This document shows positions 1-9,599 of a stretch of 64,000 bases of DNA, in pieces. The stretch covers positions 51,998,564 to 52,062,563 of the forward strand of contig OY829543.1 of assembly GCA_963691705.1 (NCBI GenBank). Direction: 5' to 3'. This DNA comes from Viola odorata (taxonomy: Eukaryota > Streptophyta > Magnoliopsida > Malpighiales > Violaceae). The notes under the pieces are model-generated. The model made no database searches, had not been told where the DNA came from, and saw nothing but the letters and a program-made list of their open reading frames with translations. Positions within the stretch are counted from its first letter, which is position 1; every line of letters starts with the position of its first letter. The translations under genes and the position numbers were made by a program.

Positions 1-1
1 G

Positions 2-424
2 GCGTTTTGGGTGATCAAAAGAGTCAACATGGATCTGGACTTGGCAAGCAAGGACCGCTGTTTGCAAATTCAAGAGCTCGAGGAACTACGAGGAGATGCT
101 TATGAAAATTCACTGATTTACAAGGGCAAAACCAAGGCCCAGCATGACAAGCACCTCGTGGTCAGGACTTTCACAATTGGGCAGAAAGTCTTGCTCTACA
201 ACTCACGATTGCGGATCTTCTCGGGCAAGCTCAAGTCCAAATGGACGGGACCCTACAAAGTTATCACAGTGTTTGATCATGGAGCTATTGCGATCCAGAA
301 CATGGACGGGGGAGAACCATTCAAAGTGAACGGGCATAGGCTGAAGCCCTTCTATGAAGGATTCAAGCCCTCAACCGCCGAGGAAGTAAGGGTCGAGGAC
401 CCAGCAAACAATGCCCCCGAATGA
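2..424 (+). CDS. Athila pol polyprotein, C-terminal integrase tail (partial)
   Basis: The frame is open from the left edge and ends at a stop at 422-424, giving about 140 codons of a much longer polyprotein. Visible family marks are an FWVIKRVNMDLDLA-like entry, a QELEELR segment, a GQKVLLYNSRLRIF-type strand, KWTGPYKV and NGHRLKPFYEG. These are the C-terminal integrase motifs (the GPF/Y-like module) of Athila-type Ty3/gypsy elements. No chromodomain follows, consistent with the Athila/Tat branch rather than chromoviruses. The in-frame GTG at 11 is not a start; the true N-terminus lies upstream of the window. No break is seen in the portion present. Confidence 0.85.
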   Translation, partial: AFWVIKRVNMDLDLASKDRCLQIQELEELRGDAYENSLIYKGKTKAQHDKHLVVRTFTIGQKVLLYNSRLRIFSGKLKSKWTGPYKVITVFDHGAIAIQNMDGGEPFKVNGHRLKPFYEGFKPSTAEEVRVEDPANNAPE

Positions 425-1108
425 AGAAACAACGTCTAGGCCTAGACGATAATCAAGGCCAAGTGTGGGGACAACCCCCGAATTCCTAACCCTCTCTCTT
501 TAATTCTCTTGTCCTTAAATTCCGAGTCCAACAGTCTTCTTCTCTCTTCCCTAGGTGGTCTTAACTAATCTGTCCCTTCTTATTCCCCTTTTAAATCTTT
601 TATTCCTTTCTTTTATTTTATTTTGTATGAGTCAACCCAAGCTTTTCAAATTCTTTATACTCACTTTTTATGTTACCTAGGCAAATTTCAAAATTTCTTT
701 ATTCTCTCTCCCTTTCATTTAAATCCTTTGTCTCTCCCTCTCTCCAATTAAATGCTATGTCCCCTACTTTATTAAACCCCATTTAATTCTTTTGATTTTA
801 TTCCCCTCTCTCCTATTTTCAAATCCTTAAAGCTGATTTACTTTTCTGTTTTCCCGTGCAGGTGCAGGCGCACGCTGCCCTTGGCACTGCGCGACCACTC
901 CCGGCGCGACACGTGGCGGACGAAGCCCAAGGAGACCAGCCCCCATCCCTCTCTCCACCTTTCCACGTCCTCCAAGCCCACTCACCCACGCCACCTAACC
1001 GTTAGACCCCATCCGTTACCCAACCTAAACCCCTCATCTCTCCCAATCAAATCAAAACACAACATTTCTTTCACTTCTTTCAAAACACAAAAACCCTCCT
1101 TCTTCCTC
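425..1108. other. Pol to env-like ORF spacer
   Basis: This is T/C-rich non-coding DNA between the pol stop and the first good start of the next ORF. It holds the first of five copies of the decamer AGTGTGGGGA (462-471). Upstream of 1109 a frame is open from 881, but its proline/serine-rich translation looks like leader rather than protein. A pyrimidine-rich stretch ending in TTCCCGTGCAG near 862 could serve as a splice acceptor for a subgenomic mRNA. That is inference. Confidence 0.5.
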
Positions 1109-4100
1109 ATGGCACGCACAAGCCTCAACCTAAACAAACCCACCACTTCTCACTCATCCACTCCTACTCCTCTCTCCACTCAACCCCAGCCAAAAAACAC
1201 CACCGCCGATCAGTCCTCTACCGCCACTGAACCACTCCGATCAGCCTCCTCGGAAGACACAATAGACCTCGACGAGATAACCTTCACCACCGCCCTCCCA
1301 AAAATGACCAGATCCGGCAAGGTGCACCGCGTCCCTCCAACCACGACCGCCGACAGCAAGCCGAAAAAGCCAACGGCGACGCCGACCCCTCCTGGCAGCC
1401 CGGTCAACTCCGTTCCCCTCGATGTAAAACCCATAGGCTACGTTATCCCTTCTGATACCGAGGAGGAAGAAGGGGCACAGACCAGCTCCAGCCTCCGGGA
1501 GGCCAGGAGGGTCGAGAAGGGGAACGAGGAGTAGTTCCCTTGGGACTCCGACGACCAGCGGGCGGCTGATGCAGAAGACGGAGGAGAAGGCGGGGAAGAA
1601 GAGGTAGAGCAGTCGGAGAAGCCTGACGAGCAAGACGCTCAAGACCCTGAGCAGACCACTCAAGGTCCCGAGGATGTTCGGGAGGGCACGGTAGTAGCAA
1701 CCACAGAGGAGGATGACACCCTCGAGACCCCATCGCCTACTTTGAGATCTAGACCCAGTTACCTGGTAACGGCTGACCTTGACTCCTTTAATGAATTGTT
1801 CATTTTCAATGATAAACCGTCTCTAGATAAGGTCACTTTGATGAATAATAAGGGGGTGGCCCCATGTGCTAAATTAGATATGAATTTCTATGATAAGATG
1901 GGTATTGGGTCCCGAATTCGGGAGTTGGTTAGTGGCATAGGATGGGAAAGCCTGTTCTTCATGGATCAGCCTACGTATCTGGAGCTTAGCCTTGAGTTCT
2001 TTGTGAGTTTTTGGTACAAGGCAGATCTGTTCAAGCCTAAGGGTGGGGTAGGTCCCGATCTTTCAGCTAGGGGATGCGTCAATTTCAGGCTGGCTAGCAA
2101 GTGGCACCCTATGTCCCTCAACGACTTTAATGTCTACCTCGGTTCTGCCAGTCATGAGGACATTCAAGGGGACGTATATCAGAACGCCTTGACCACTGTC
2201 CCGACCGACTTCAACAACAATCTGGCCCTTTGGGAGCTCACCGGGCATCCTAAGGCTAAGTTCGACTCCCACCACACCAAGGCTCATGGCATTCGAGACC
2301 CTGCGCTTCGGATTCTGCAACGCTTCCTGTCCATTGCCCTCACGGGTAAATTCGGGACCTCCGGTCAGCTTGCTCAGTCCGAACTATTTTTCCTATGGGT
2401 CATGCACCACAAAAAGCGGGTCAACCTTGGATATTGGATCGCCACCTCTGCTCACAACGTTGCAAATGCCCCCCAGGGTCGCTCTCCTGTTCTTGGGTCC
2501 CTCGTCACCAGCTTGGCCTCACAATTGTACATACGGAAACTTCAAGAGCTGAACTTGTATAAGCACCCGAGTCCCTTCAAGCTCCTTGGTCTCAAGACCT
2601 TGTACACGATGGGATTCTTGTGTGTTACTAATGGTATCTTGAGCTTTCATGCAGATAACAAAGGAAAGATAGAAGATAAGTTCGAGTACCCGGACCTATC
2701 CAAGCCCCGAGACCAGTCTGATGCTCCCGAGCCAGCTCCTGCCAACCCGTCCAATGCCCCCGAAGAGACGGCTACCGGTCCCGCGTAGCTACCGAATGAC
2801 AACGCTGTCCTCAACTTACTCACCGACATCCGAGACTCCAATCGCGCCATCCTGCAAGCCATCCGAGCCCTCACCATTGCCATCGAACAATTCGACCCCC
2901 CTACCTCTTGAGCCCGAACAATTTCAAACCCTTTGCCCCTGCGTGGGCTGATTATTTATGTTGAACAATTTACATTCCTGCTTTCGTATTAAACACTGCT
3001 ATCTTTTTGTCTCCTTCCCGCATTGAGGACAATGCGCAGCCTAAGTGTGGGGAGGAGTTTGAACTGCTACTATTTATCTATGCATGCTATATTTATCTCC
3101 TAGTTTATTTTTCCTAAGTTTATGCATGAATTATTCTCCAGTTTTTCGGATTTTAGCCTACTGCCTAGTTTTGAAAACACCCCCAAAAATGGACACACAC
3201 TTGACTTATGCACTTAGAATAAAAATGTTGTCTATAGTCAAGGTCCCGAATGTGATATTCTTTGCCTGTTATGCCTTATATCTGCTTCAAGGCCTAGACA
3301 CCAGTAGTCACGAATTAACACCTTGTGAGCATTTGAGCCTTCATGCCTACGTTTATTGTTTGAGTGGATGCATGACTAGGTACTGGCTGGATTTGCATGA
3401 TATCCATGGGTATAGACACGTTTAGACATAAGAAAGCAGCAAAAAGATTAAGTCCTCGCATCGAATTGTTCTCTCTTTTTTTTCTTTTTTTTTCTATTTC
3501 TTTCATCTTGACCCCGAATCCCTTCTTGACCTCTCCAATTCTAACCATTTGAATTTTCCTTGATCTTTCTCTTGGCAGGTGAATCAATGTTGTTGGGAGC
3601 ACTATCGAGGGCTAGACTAGACAAATGAAGCAGCAAAGGCAAAGTGTGGGGATCCCGCAAAAATTCAAGACCTTGAATGCTGGCGTAAATTCGAGACCCC
3701 AAAGCTGAATTCAAGGGCAGGCCAGAACGAAAAATCACTTCCCACCCACAGCAAAACACAAGTGTGGGGAAGTGAAATCAGAATATCAAACCCCCGAAGA
3801 ACAAGGTCTCGATCCTCAATTCAGATCTATCTTTCTCTCTCTCTCTCTCTCGAAAAAAAAGAAAAAGAAAAGAAAAAAAGAAAAAAAGAAAAGAAAAAAG
3901 AAAATAAAAGAGAGAGAAAAGAGCAAGACCAAACCTTGAAAGCCAAGAAGAGGAAAATCAGCAGCCAGTATCCATTCAAGGTCCCGAGCCTAGGTCCCGA
4001 ATGAAGAAGGCAAGGATCCCCCTCGAAGAAGAAAAGCCTAGTCTAGCTTTCGCCCTCAGCAACATTGCCTCACCGTTTTGATTCCTTTCTGCCAAGGGAG

Positions 4101-4612
4101 CGTTCCAAGTTCGAGTTGGTTTCACCACCTTCTCATTTCACTCCCTTACTATCCCTCTTCTCCACTTTTTCTTCTCATTATGCTTCTTCCATTTCCTCTT
4201 GTCATTAATTCTCTTTGCTTCCCCTTCTTGCCCCCGATGCGAAGTCTTTTGATTGCTAGATTGCCTATGCATGTGTCTAATATACTCGGATTGACTTGCA
4301 AACTTGGTTTTGTGCTACGTTTTTGCATATTTGAGTGTTTAAACACCTAACCTTGTTCACGAGCGTGAGTACAAACACCGATCTATGTGAGGACCGTTGG
4401 TTGATAGGCTGATGCGGAAAAGTTCCTTCTCAAGGGTCGTTACCCTTCTGATTTGATGCAGGTGTATCTAGGCGGGGTCTGTTTTCATTCGGGGTCCCGA
4501 ATCTTGACAAGCATGCTTATTCTCTGTGCTATGGTCTGATGTGTTTGTTCTGTTTTGGGACTGTTTTAAAATTTTGTGAATGCTCGAGGGCGAGCATTGG
4601 GCAGTGTGGGGA
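462..4612 (+). repeat. Five dispersed copies of a polypurine-tract decamer
   Basis: AGTGTGGGGA occurs at 462-471, 3044-3053, 3643-3652, 3761-3770 and 4603-4612. The last copy is 5 bp from the start of the 3' LTR, where the polypurine tract primes plus-strand DNA synthesis. The other four sit in non-coding parts downstream of pol. They may be extra plus-strand priming sites or relics of repeated template switching. Confidence 0.8.
1109..2788 (+). pseudogene. Athila env-like ORF (plant transposon protein), one in-frame stop
   Basis: The chosen start is the ATG at 1109 in a fair context (CTCATGGCA). The frame stays open to the stop at 2786-2788 except for a single TAG at 1532-1534. The first third is Ser/Thr/Pro-rich. 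A very acidic Glu/Asp linker follows, and then a globular part of about 340 residues with blocks such as YDKMGIG, WESLFFMDQPTY and RGCVNFRLASKWHPMSL. That globular part is typical of the extra ORF of plant Athila-type elements (Pfam ATHILA ORF-1 / putative plant transposon protein). I see no convincing signal peptide or membrane span, so the env label is positional. The TAG may be a mutation or a site of readthrough; with no other lesion over 560 codons, the copy looks young. Confidence 0.72.
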
Positions 4613-4617
4613 TTATT
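2789..4617. other. Athila 3' non-coding spacer
   Basis: No credible ORF is present. The stretch holds a CT microsatellite (about 3834-3851), an A/G-rich run (about 3854-3920), four of the five AGTGTGGGGA copies and several GTCCCGAA motifs. Long spacers before the 3' LTR are usual in this lineage. Confidence 0.7.
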
Positions 4618-6393
4618 TGATAGCATGTTTTTATGCACGATTTTCTCCCCATTTTCTCACTCATTTGAGGCATGATTCTGCTAATTTACCCTTGTTTTCA
4701 CTACTATTGCAGATCTAGGCCTAAATAGGGAGTTTATGCGAAAAGATGCATTTTTTGGAGTGTTTTGTGCAGTTTTGAGCTTCAAGACCAAAAGTTGAAG
4801 TCCCGAGTCCAAAGCAGCGTTCAAGGTCCCGACTCGGATTCTCCATTCGGGACCCCGAAGGGCGAAGAATGAAATTTCCACGTGTCCTCTTGCCAGAGCT
4901 TCCATGTGCCTCCTCTGACACTGTTCCGACAGTCTGCACTAATCACAAAATACCTACCCCTCTGACCATTCCAGACCTTGAGCCCATTCTAGACCTGCAA
5001 AAGCTAGTCAAAGACCAAGAAAATCAGCTTTCAGCTTTTTCAGCTTTTTGCTTTAGGGAGCATAGATCCATTTTAATAGGCTTTCTTTAAATGCATTTTG
5101 TTCCTTAGTTGGGCAGAAGATATTTTGTGATTGTATTTTCTAGTTTAAATAGAGGATGATAGGAAGAGTTTAGGGCATCTTGGATCATCCATGATCATGT
5201 AGTTTTTAGGAAGAACACTCTTAGACTTCTCTCTAGTTTATCTCTCTAGTTCTTGTTAGCTTCTTCCCTCTTGGCCGCCGGGCTTCAAACGTTTAGTAAC
5301 AAGTCTTCTTCCCTTAATCTCTTTATTTTATTATGCTTTCTTTAATTATTATTTATTCATCTTCAAGTATGAGTAGCTAAATCTTTAATTCTTAGCAAAT
5401 GGTTATTCAAGGGCTGCAGGGGCAGATTCGAGGCCTAAACATACTTAATATATTTTTGATGCCATATTCAATTGCTTATCATTTTAATTATAATTTCACT
5501 TGGGGTAATTAGAGGTTTGATCAACTGATTATTACTTTGTGTGAATGCTGCCATCTTTGTGATAAATACGAAAGGAAAGTTGCATGGAACAAGTAGGCAT
5601 CTATTTAGTCTTGACTGTGTCAAAGTGGTCCCGAATAGATAGGGTGAGTAATTGATTAGAGCGAGGTCACGAGCCTGACAAACTGAGGGACTTTCAGCTC
5701 TAGATCTGTCTTTTCTTAGCGTCATGGGCAGTTTGAGTATGGCCCTCCCGCATTCGTGCCTGGAGGGATGGTGAACTGTCAAGACTACTTCATATGTGGA
5801 AACGGGGGGTAGTTTCTCTTAAGAGAAAAGTAGGGGATATCCGAGGAATCTGGTCCCTATGTCATTTCTATGACGTCTTGAATAGAATATTTATGTGCTG
5901 ATGACGATCGAGCCCCCGAATGCAACCCAAGAATACCTTTGCTAAGAATCCTTCTCCATCTGATTATTATCTTCTGTTTTATTATTCTTGACCTGATTTA
6001 CTGCTTGGTTCTGTTTTACCATTAGGGACCCCGAACGTGACATTCGGGACCCCGAACCTTGCTTTCTTAGATAAACTTGTTAGCTCCAAATCCCTCTTGA
6101 CCAACTCGTTTGGTCAAGTAAACCCCCCCCCCCCCCCCCCCCCCCCCTGATTGTTACTTTTTGTGCCTTTGTCCCCCTAATACATTCAAGACCTTAAATC
6201 AGTCTCTCACAATCCAGCCCTTGAATTCTGTTTTGTTTCTTTTATTGTTTTATTTTATAATCTGGCCTTGTCTAGTGTAAGTCTTCACCAATCTCTGTGG
6301 ATCGATCCTTTTGCCACTGTCTTCAATCTATTTTGTTGCATGTGATAAGTTGTAATAATTTGTTTGATCGTGCCCTCGACAAGCGCGTTATCA
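4618..6393 (+). repeat. Complete 3' LTR of the Athila-type element
   Basis: The LTR starts TGATAGCATG right after the polypurine tract and ends GCGTTATCA, giving TGATA...TATCA inverted ends and a length of 1776 bp. A TATA-like TTTAAATAGAGG lies near 5144, a plausible U3/R promoter. Two perfect copies of the 15-mer ATTCGGGACCCCGAA are at 4845-4859 and 6042-6056. About 100 bp before the end is a TCTGTGGATCGATCC block that resembles the end region of the two TGATTGA-type solo LTRs in this window. No coding sequence is present. Confidence 0.85.
6123..6147. repeat. Poly(C) homopolymer of 25
   Basis: An uninterrupted run of C inside the LTR. The length may be uncertain because of sequencing error. 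Confidence 0.9.
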
Positions 6394-7812
6394 ATAGAGG
6401 AGAGAGAAGAAGACGCTAATGAAGTTTCAGTAATGGGAGAAGCAGAAAACTATATTCCAAGAAGAGCTTGCAGCTGAAAGATGCAAGGTTGCACAGCTGC
6501 TGCAGGATCTAGATCAGGCTAGCCAAGTGGAGGAACAATACCAAGTATGTCCTCTGAACATTTGGTTTCCATTTCTTTGCCTGCTGTCTTTTCCTTTCAA
6601 AAGTTACTCATGTGGTATAAATTTAGAATGTTTTCAAGTCAGTCGATTTTAAGTTTTTGTAACATGCCTTACATGTAGATCTGTTAGTAATTGAATCATG
6701 TCTTTGTTGGTTAATAGAGGGCTTGAAATTCCTCACAAAAATATTTCGGGATGGACAAGCAAATAACATTCAATTTGTTTTAATACACTGGTTTAATATA
6801 CCGACGCAGAATATTCATACTGCTACTGACTTGATTCATTGTGTTCAGTCAGTGTGCCATTACAGACATTTGAGCTTCCTATGTTAAAATTTTGAGGCTA
6901 ATTTCTATTGTAAGCATGCAAGTAGAGATAAAATGAAGCATGCGTTGAGTATGAAGTCTTCAATACCAGAAATGTAAATGTCTTTATTCTTAGAATTTGT
7001 GGCAATGTTCTTTGTTTTTTTCTCTCCTTTCTTTTCTGGAAAAATAGGTTAGATGTCTAGGTCTTTGTCATTTTTTTGTTTGTTTTAACAAAATGGTGAT
7101 CTTGTTTCACAACGTTATACCTTCGAAATTTAGCTAGATACTTGGAAATGAAGACTGATAGGATCTTTGATTATTTGATCTCTTCACCTTTGAGTGAGTT
7201 TGCAGACCTGCTTCTTTGTTGGGTTCATGTTGATTTCCTAGTTTATGGTCCCTTGCAATTAAATTTTTCTCATGTTTTATTTTTACTCCTTTTGCCTGAC
7301 AATTATAATAATAAACAGTGGTGAAAAAATTGATTGCGCTGTGTGATTAAAGCTCTGCTACCCTTCCTAGTTCCAATAAATGGATTAACCCTCTATATTT
7401 CTACATTTATATTTTTTATTGCCAGGCTAGATGGCAACAAGAGAGGAAGGCAAAGGACGAACTGCTTACACAGGCTAGTTCAATTAGAAAAGAAAGGGAG
7501 CAAGTTGAGGCTTCAACTAAATCGAAGGAGGGTATGATAAAATTGAAAGCAGAAACCAATCTGTAGAAATACAAAGATGATATCCATAGTCTTGAAAAGG
7601 AGATTTCCCAGCTGAGATTGAAGAGAGACTCTTCAAAAATTGCAGCACTTCGGAGGGGTATTGATGGAAGTTATGCGAGCAGAGTTGCTGAAAAACAGCA
7701 GAGTCCTGCTCAAAAGGAGTCTTGGGTTCCTTACATCTCAGAAGTGGTCAAAGAATTCAATGGCTACTCTGAGTCGAGAGGTGTGAAACGAGAAAGAGAA
7801 TGTGTGCGTTGA
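6394..7812 (+). pseudogene. RF298/RF4-like RING E3 ligase gene, 3' fragment lacking the RING
   Basis: Exon remnants are at about 6394-6544 and 7426-7812, separated by an intron with a GTATGT donor (6545) and a GCCAG acceptor (7425). Translation gives the coiled-coil part of plant RF298/RF4-type ligases: WEKQK, FQEELAAER, then RWQQERKAKDELL, IAALRRGIDGSYASR and finally GVKRERECV. In intact family members this last motif runs straight into the RING (CxxC...). Here the frame hits TGA at 7810-7812 and the RING is missing. In-frame stops at 6431-6433 (TAA) and 7564-7566 (TAG) confirm decay. The 5' side is cut by the Athila LTR, and hAT-like debris starts some 30 bp past the 3' end. A functional copy presumably exists elsewhere in the genome. 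Confidence 0.85.
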
Positions 7813-7842
7813 AATTGAAAACATTTAACCAAAAAAAAAAAA

Positions 7843-8000
7843 ATCGGGTCTGGGTCTGGTCCCGGACCTGGACGATTTAGCCGGGCCGGGACCAGGACCA
7901 GAAATTGGTCCCGTTTTTTCACAAGACCGGTCGGGTCCAGACCCAGATTGTCCGGGTCCGGGCCGGGTCCGATCCCGCGGACCCGGATTGACAGCTCTAA
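7843..8000. repeat. hAT-like subterminal repeat module A
   Basis: A GC-rich block of degenerate GGGTCCGGGTC units in both orientations ends in TTGACAGCTCTA. Read from the right, it starts TAGAGCTGTCAA and then a G/C-rich subterminal repeat, the look of plant hAT-type ends (TAGGGCTGTCAA-like). No matching opposite end is visible. It resembles module B at 9016-9177, including a shared CGGGACCAAT block. Confidence 0.5.
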
Positions 8001-9015
8001 GTAAAATCTTGAGTTGCTTGAAACGAATCATTTGTCATTTTTTGGAAGAAGTCTTGATAAGGAGTTAAGGAGGCGAGTGAGAGTTCGAGATGGGTACTAG
8101 AATTTATTCGGACACTCATGCCGGTCACACGCTCTAGTTTGGGGTGTGACATGAAGCGTCGCTCAGATCAAACGACATGTCGTTCAGGTTCAAGTCGTTT
8201 AGATTTATGGGTTGAACCTGAACGACGCGTCGTTTGAGCGACCCTTTTAAAAAAATATATATATTTTCGGGTTGATTTTGCTGACGTGGCATGATGCGTC
8301 AGCAGCCTATGATGTGGCGTCCGGCGTGTCATGCCATGTAGGATGTTTAACGGTGACAGACTAACGGTGTGAGAGGGAGATACCAAATGTGACATTTTTT
8401 TTGAGTGCGGGTGCCATTTAAAAGCAAAAAAAATGAGAGGTGCCAAATCAGTCATTTAAATGGAGTACAGGTGTCAAAAATTCTAATTTTTCTATTTATT
8501 TTAGAAGCCTCACTCTCCTCTCCTCTTGTTTTCTTCCTCTCTTCCTCTCGGCTGGGTTTGGATTGGGTGTAGAGGTGGTGGTTTGGATGTGGTGGGGTGA
8601 GTCGGCAGTGAGGTGGATCCGGGTTTGTTGGCGAAGGAGCGTGTGGTAGTCATGTTTGTGTTGGCAGTCGGCGATTGCGGGGGCAGAGAGGGAGATTGAG
8701 GCGTGTTAATTTGGGATTAATTGAAATTGGGTGTGGCTCTGGAGTTGATTTTGTAGGGGATTGATTAGGATTCATTCAAATTGGTTGTGTTGTGGTGAGG
8801 CCGAGAGGGATAGTGCGTGTGGGTATGTGGTGGTTTAATTCGGGTTTTGGTCGAGGCGATTTGGTTAGCGGTGATTAGTGGTGGCGAGGTAGTGGCAGTT
8901 GTGTTGAGGCTGTGGTGTTTAGGTATGGCTATGGTGTTTGAGGTGCTGGTCGGCGGCGAGAGTGTGAGTGAGAGATGAAATTGAGAGAGGGATGAGTTTA
9001 GGGTTATATTTTGCC
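8001..9015. other. Non-coding transposon-derived spacer
   Basis: No supported gene. The stretch includes a near-perfect inverted repeat (8158-8242) and a G/T-rich stretch at 8540-8960 whose minus-strand translation is low-complexity Ser/Thr/Pro. It is probably the interior of a decayed DNA transposon lying between the two hAT-like modules. Confidence 0.4.
8158..8242. repeat. Inverted repeat with short loop
   Basis: The left arm 8158-8193 and right arm 8212-8242 are complementary apart from a small insertion and scattered mismatches, around an 18-base loop. Each arm contains ACGACrygTCGTTCAGGTTCAA-type sequence. It could form a strong hairpin. Confidence 0.7.
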
Positions 9016-9177
9016 GGGTTCGGGTCTGACCAGGTCGAGACCCGGGGATGACCGGGTCGGGACCAGACCCGATCCGGACATAATTCGGAACCAAAATATT
9101 GGTCCCGATTTGGAAAAAAGACCCGAGTTCGGGTCCGGGTCTGAGTTTTCGGGTCCCGAGTTTTTTTGACAGCCCTA
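9016..9177. repeat. hAT-like subterminal repeat module B
   Basis: GC-rich GGGTCC/GACCCG repeats end in TTTGACAGCCCTAGAG. The reverse complement starts with CTAGGGCTGTCAAAA, a classic plant hAT-like terminus. It has the same orientation as module A. Confidence 0.55.
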
Positions 9178-9192
9178 GAGAGTAGGGAGGAA

Positions 9193-9250
9193 GAAAAGAA
9201 AAGAAAAGAAAAGAAAAGAAAAGAAAAGAAAAGAGAAGGAAAGGAAAAAA
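9193..9250. repeat. (AAAAG)n microsatellite
   Basis: About eight AAAAG units, decaying into an A/G-rich run. Confidence 0.9.
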
Positions 9251-9369
9251 GAAAAAGTTGCAAAGGATTAAATTTATTTTAGATAATAATGTTTTAATTT
9301 TCAGATTAAAGTTTATTTTAGTTAATAATTAATTAATAAAAATATTATTTTAAATATTTAGAAGATAAG

Positions 9370-9590
9370 AAGTCAGAAAAATCTGATAAGTGGGTCCGCT
9401 GTTAGATGCTTTTTAAGAGATAATATTAAAATATTGAGAGATAATGGTCGTTTATCTCCGTTATAATAAAAGGGATCTCGGGTGCCTAACGGATATAACG
9501 TGTGAGATTTAAATGAACAAAAAGCGCCGTTAGGAACGAACTAAAATAAAAATAATAACATTAGAGACCGCTCACCCACCCAATAAAAAA
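9370..9590. repeat. Degraded Mutator-like terminal sequence
   Basis: The segment near 9520-9570 (GGAACGAACTAAAATAAAAATAATA) has the same word order as the right TIR of the MULE at 33315-41243 (GGGACGAACTAAAATGAAAATAATA). It is followed by a similar GAGACC/GGACC block. It is probably the end of a related, older element. Confidence 0.4.
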
Positions 9591-9599
9591 TTGTCAAAT

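Larger units (their letters stand above)
1..6393 (+). mobile_element. Athila-type Ty3/gypsy retrotransposon, 3' part
   Basis: The left edge of the window falls inside pol. What follows, in order, is the integrase tail, a spacer, an env-like ORF, a 1.8-kb non-coding spacer, a polypurine tract and a complete 3' LTR that ends in TATCA at 6393. An additional ORF between pol and the 3' LTR together with LTRs of about 1.8 kb is the known layout of the Athila/Calypso lineage. The 5' LTR, gag and most of pol lie outside the window, so the target duplication cannot be confirmed; the five bases after the LTR are ATAGA. The element abuts a broken RF298-like gene, so it probably inserted into that gene or its remnant. 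Confidence 0.88.

Noticed and set aside
1210..1733. Three minus-strand ORFs opposite the env-like ORF
   Set aside because: Antisense shadows of a GC-rich, Ser/Pro/Glu-rich coding strand.
8765..9263. Minus-strand ORFs across the hAT-like module and AAAAG microsatellite
   Set aside because: Low-complexity translation of repeats.
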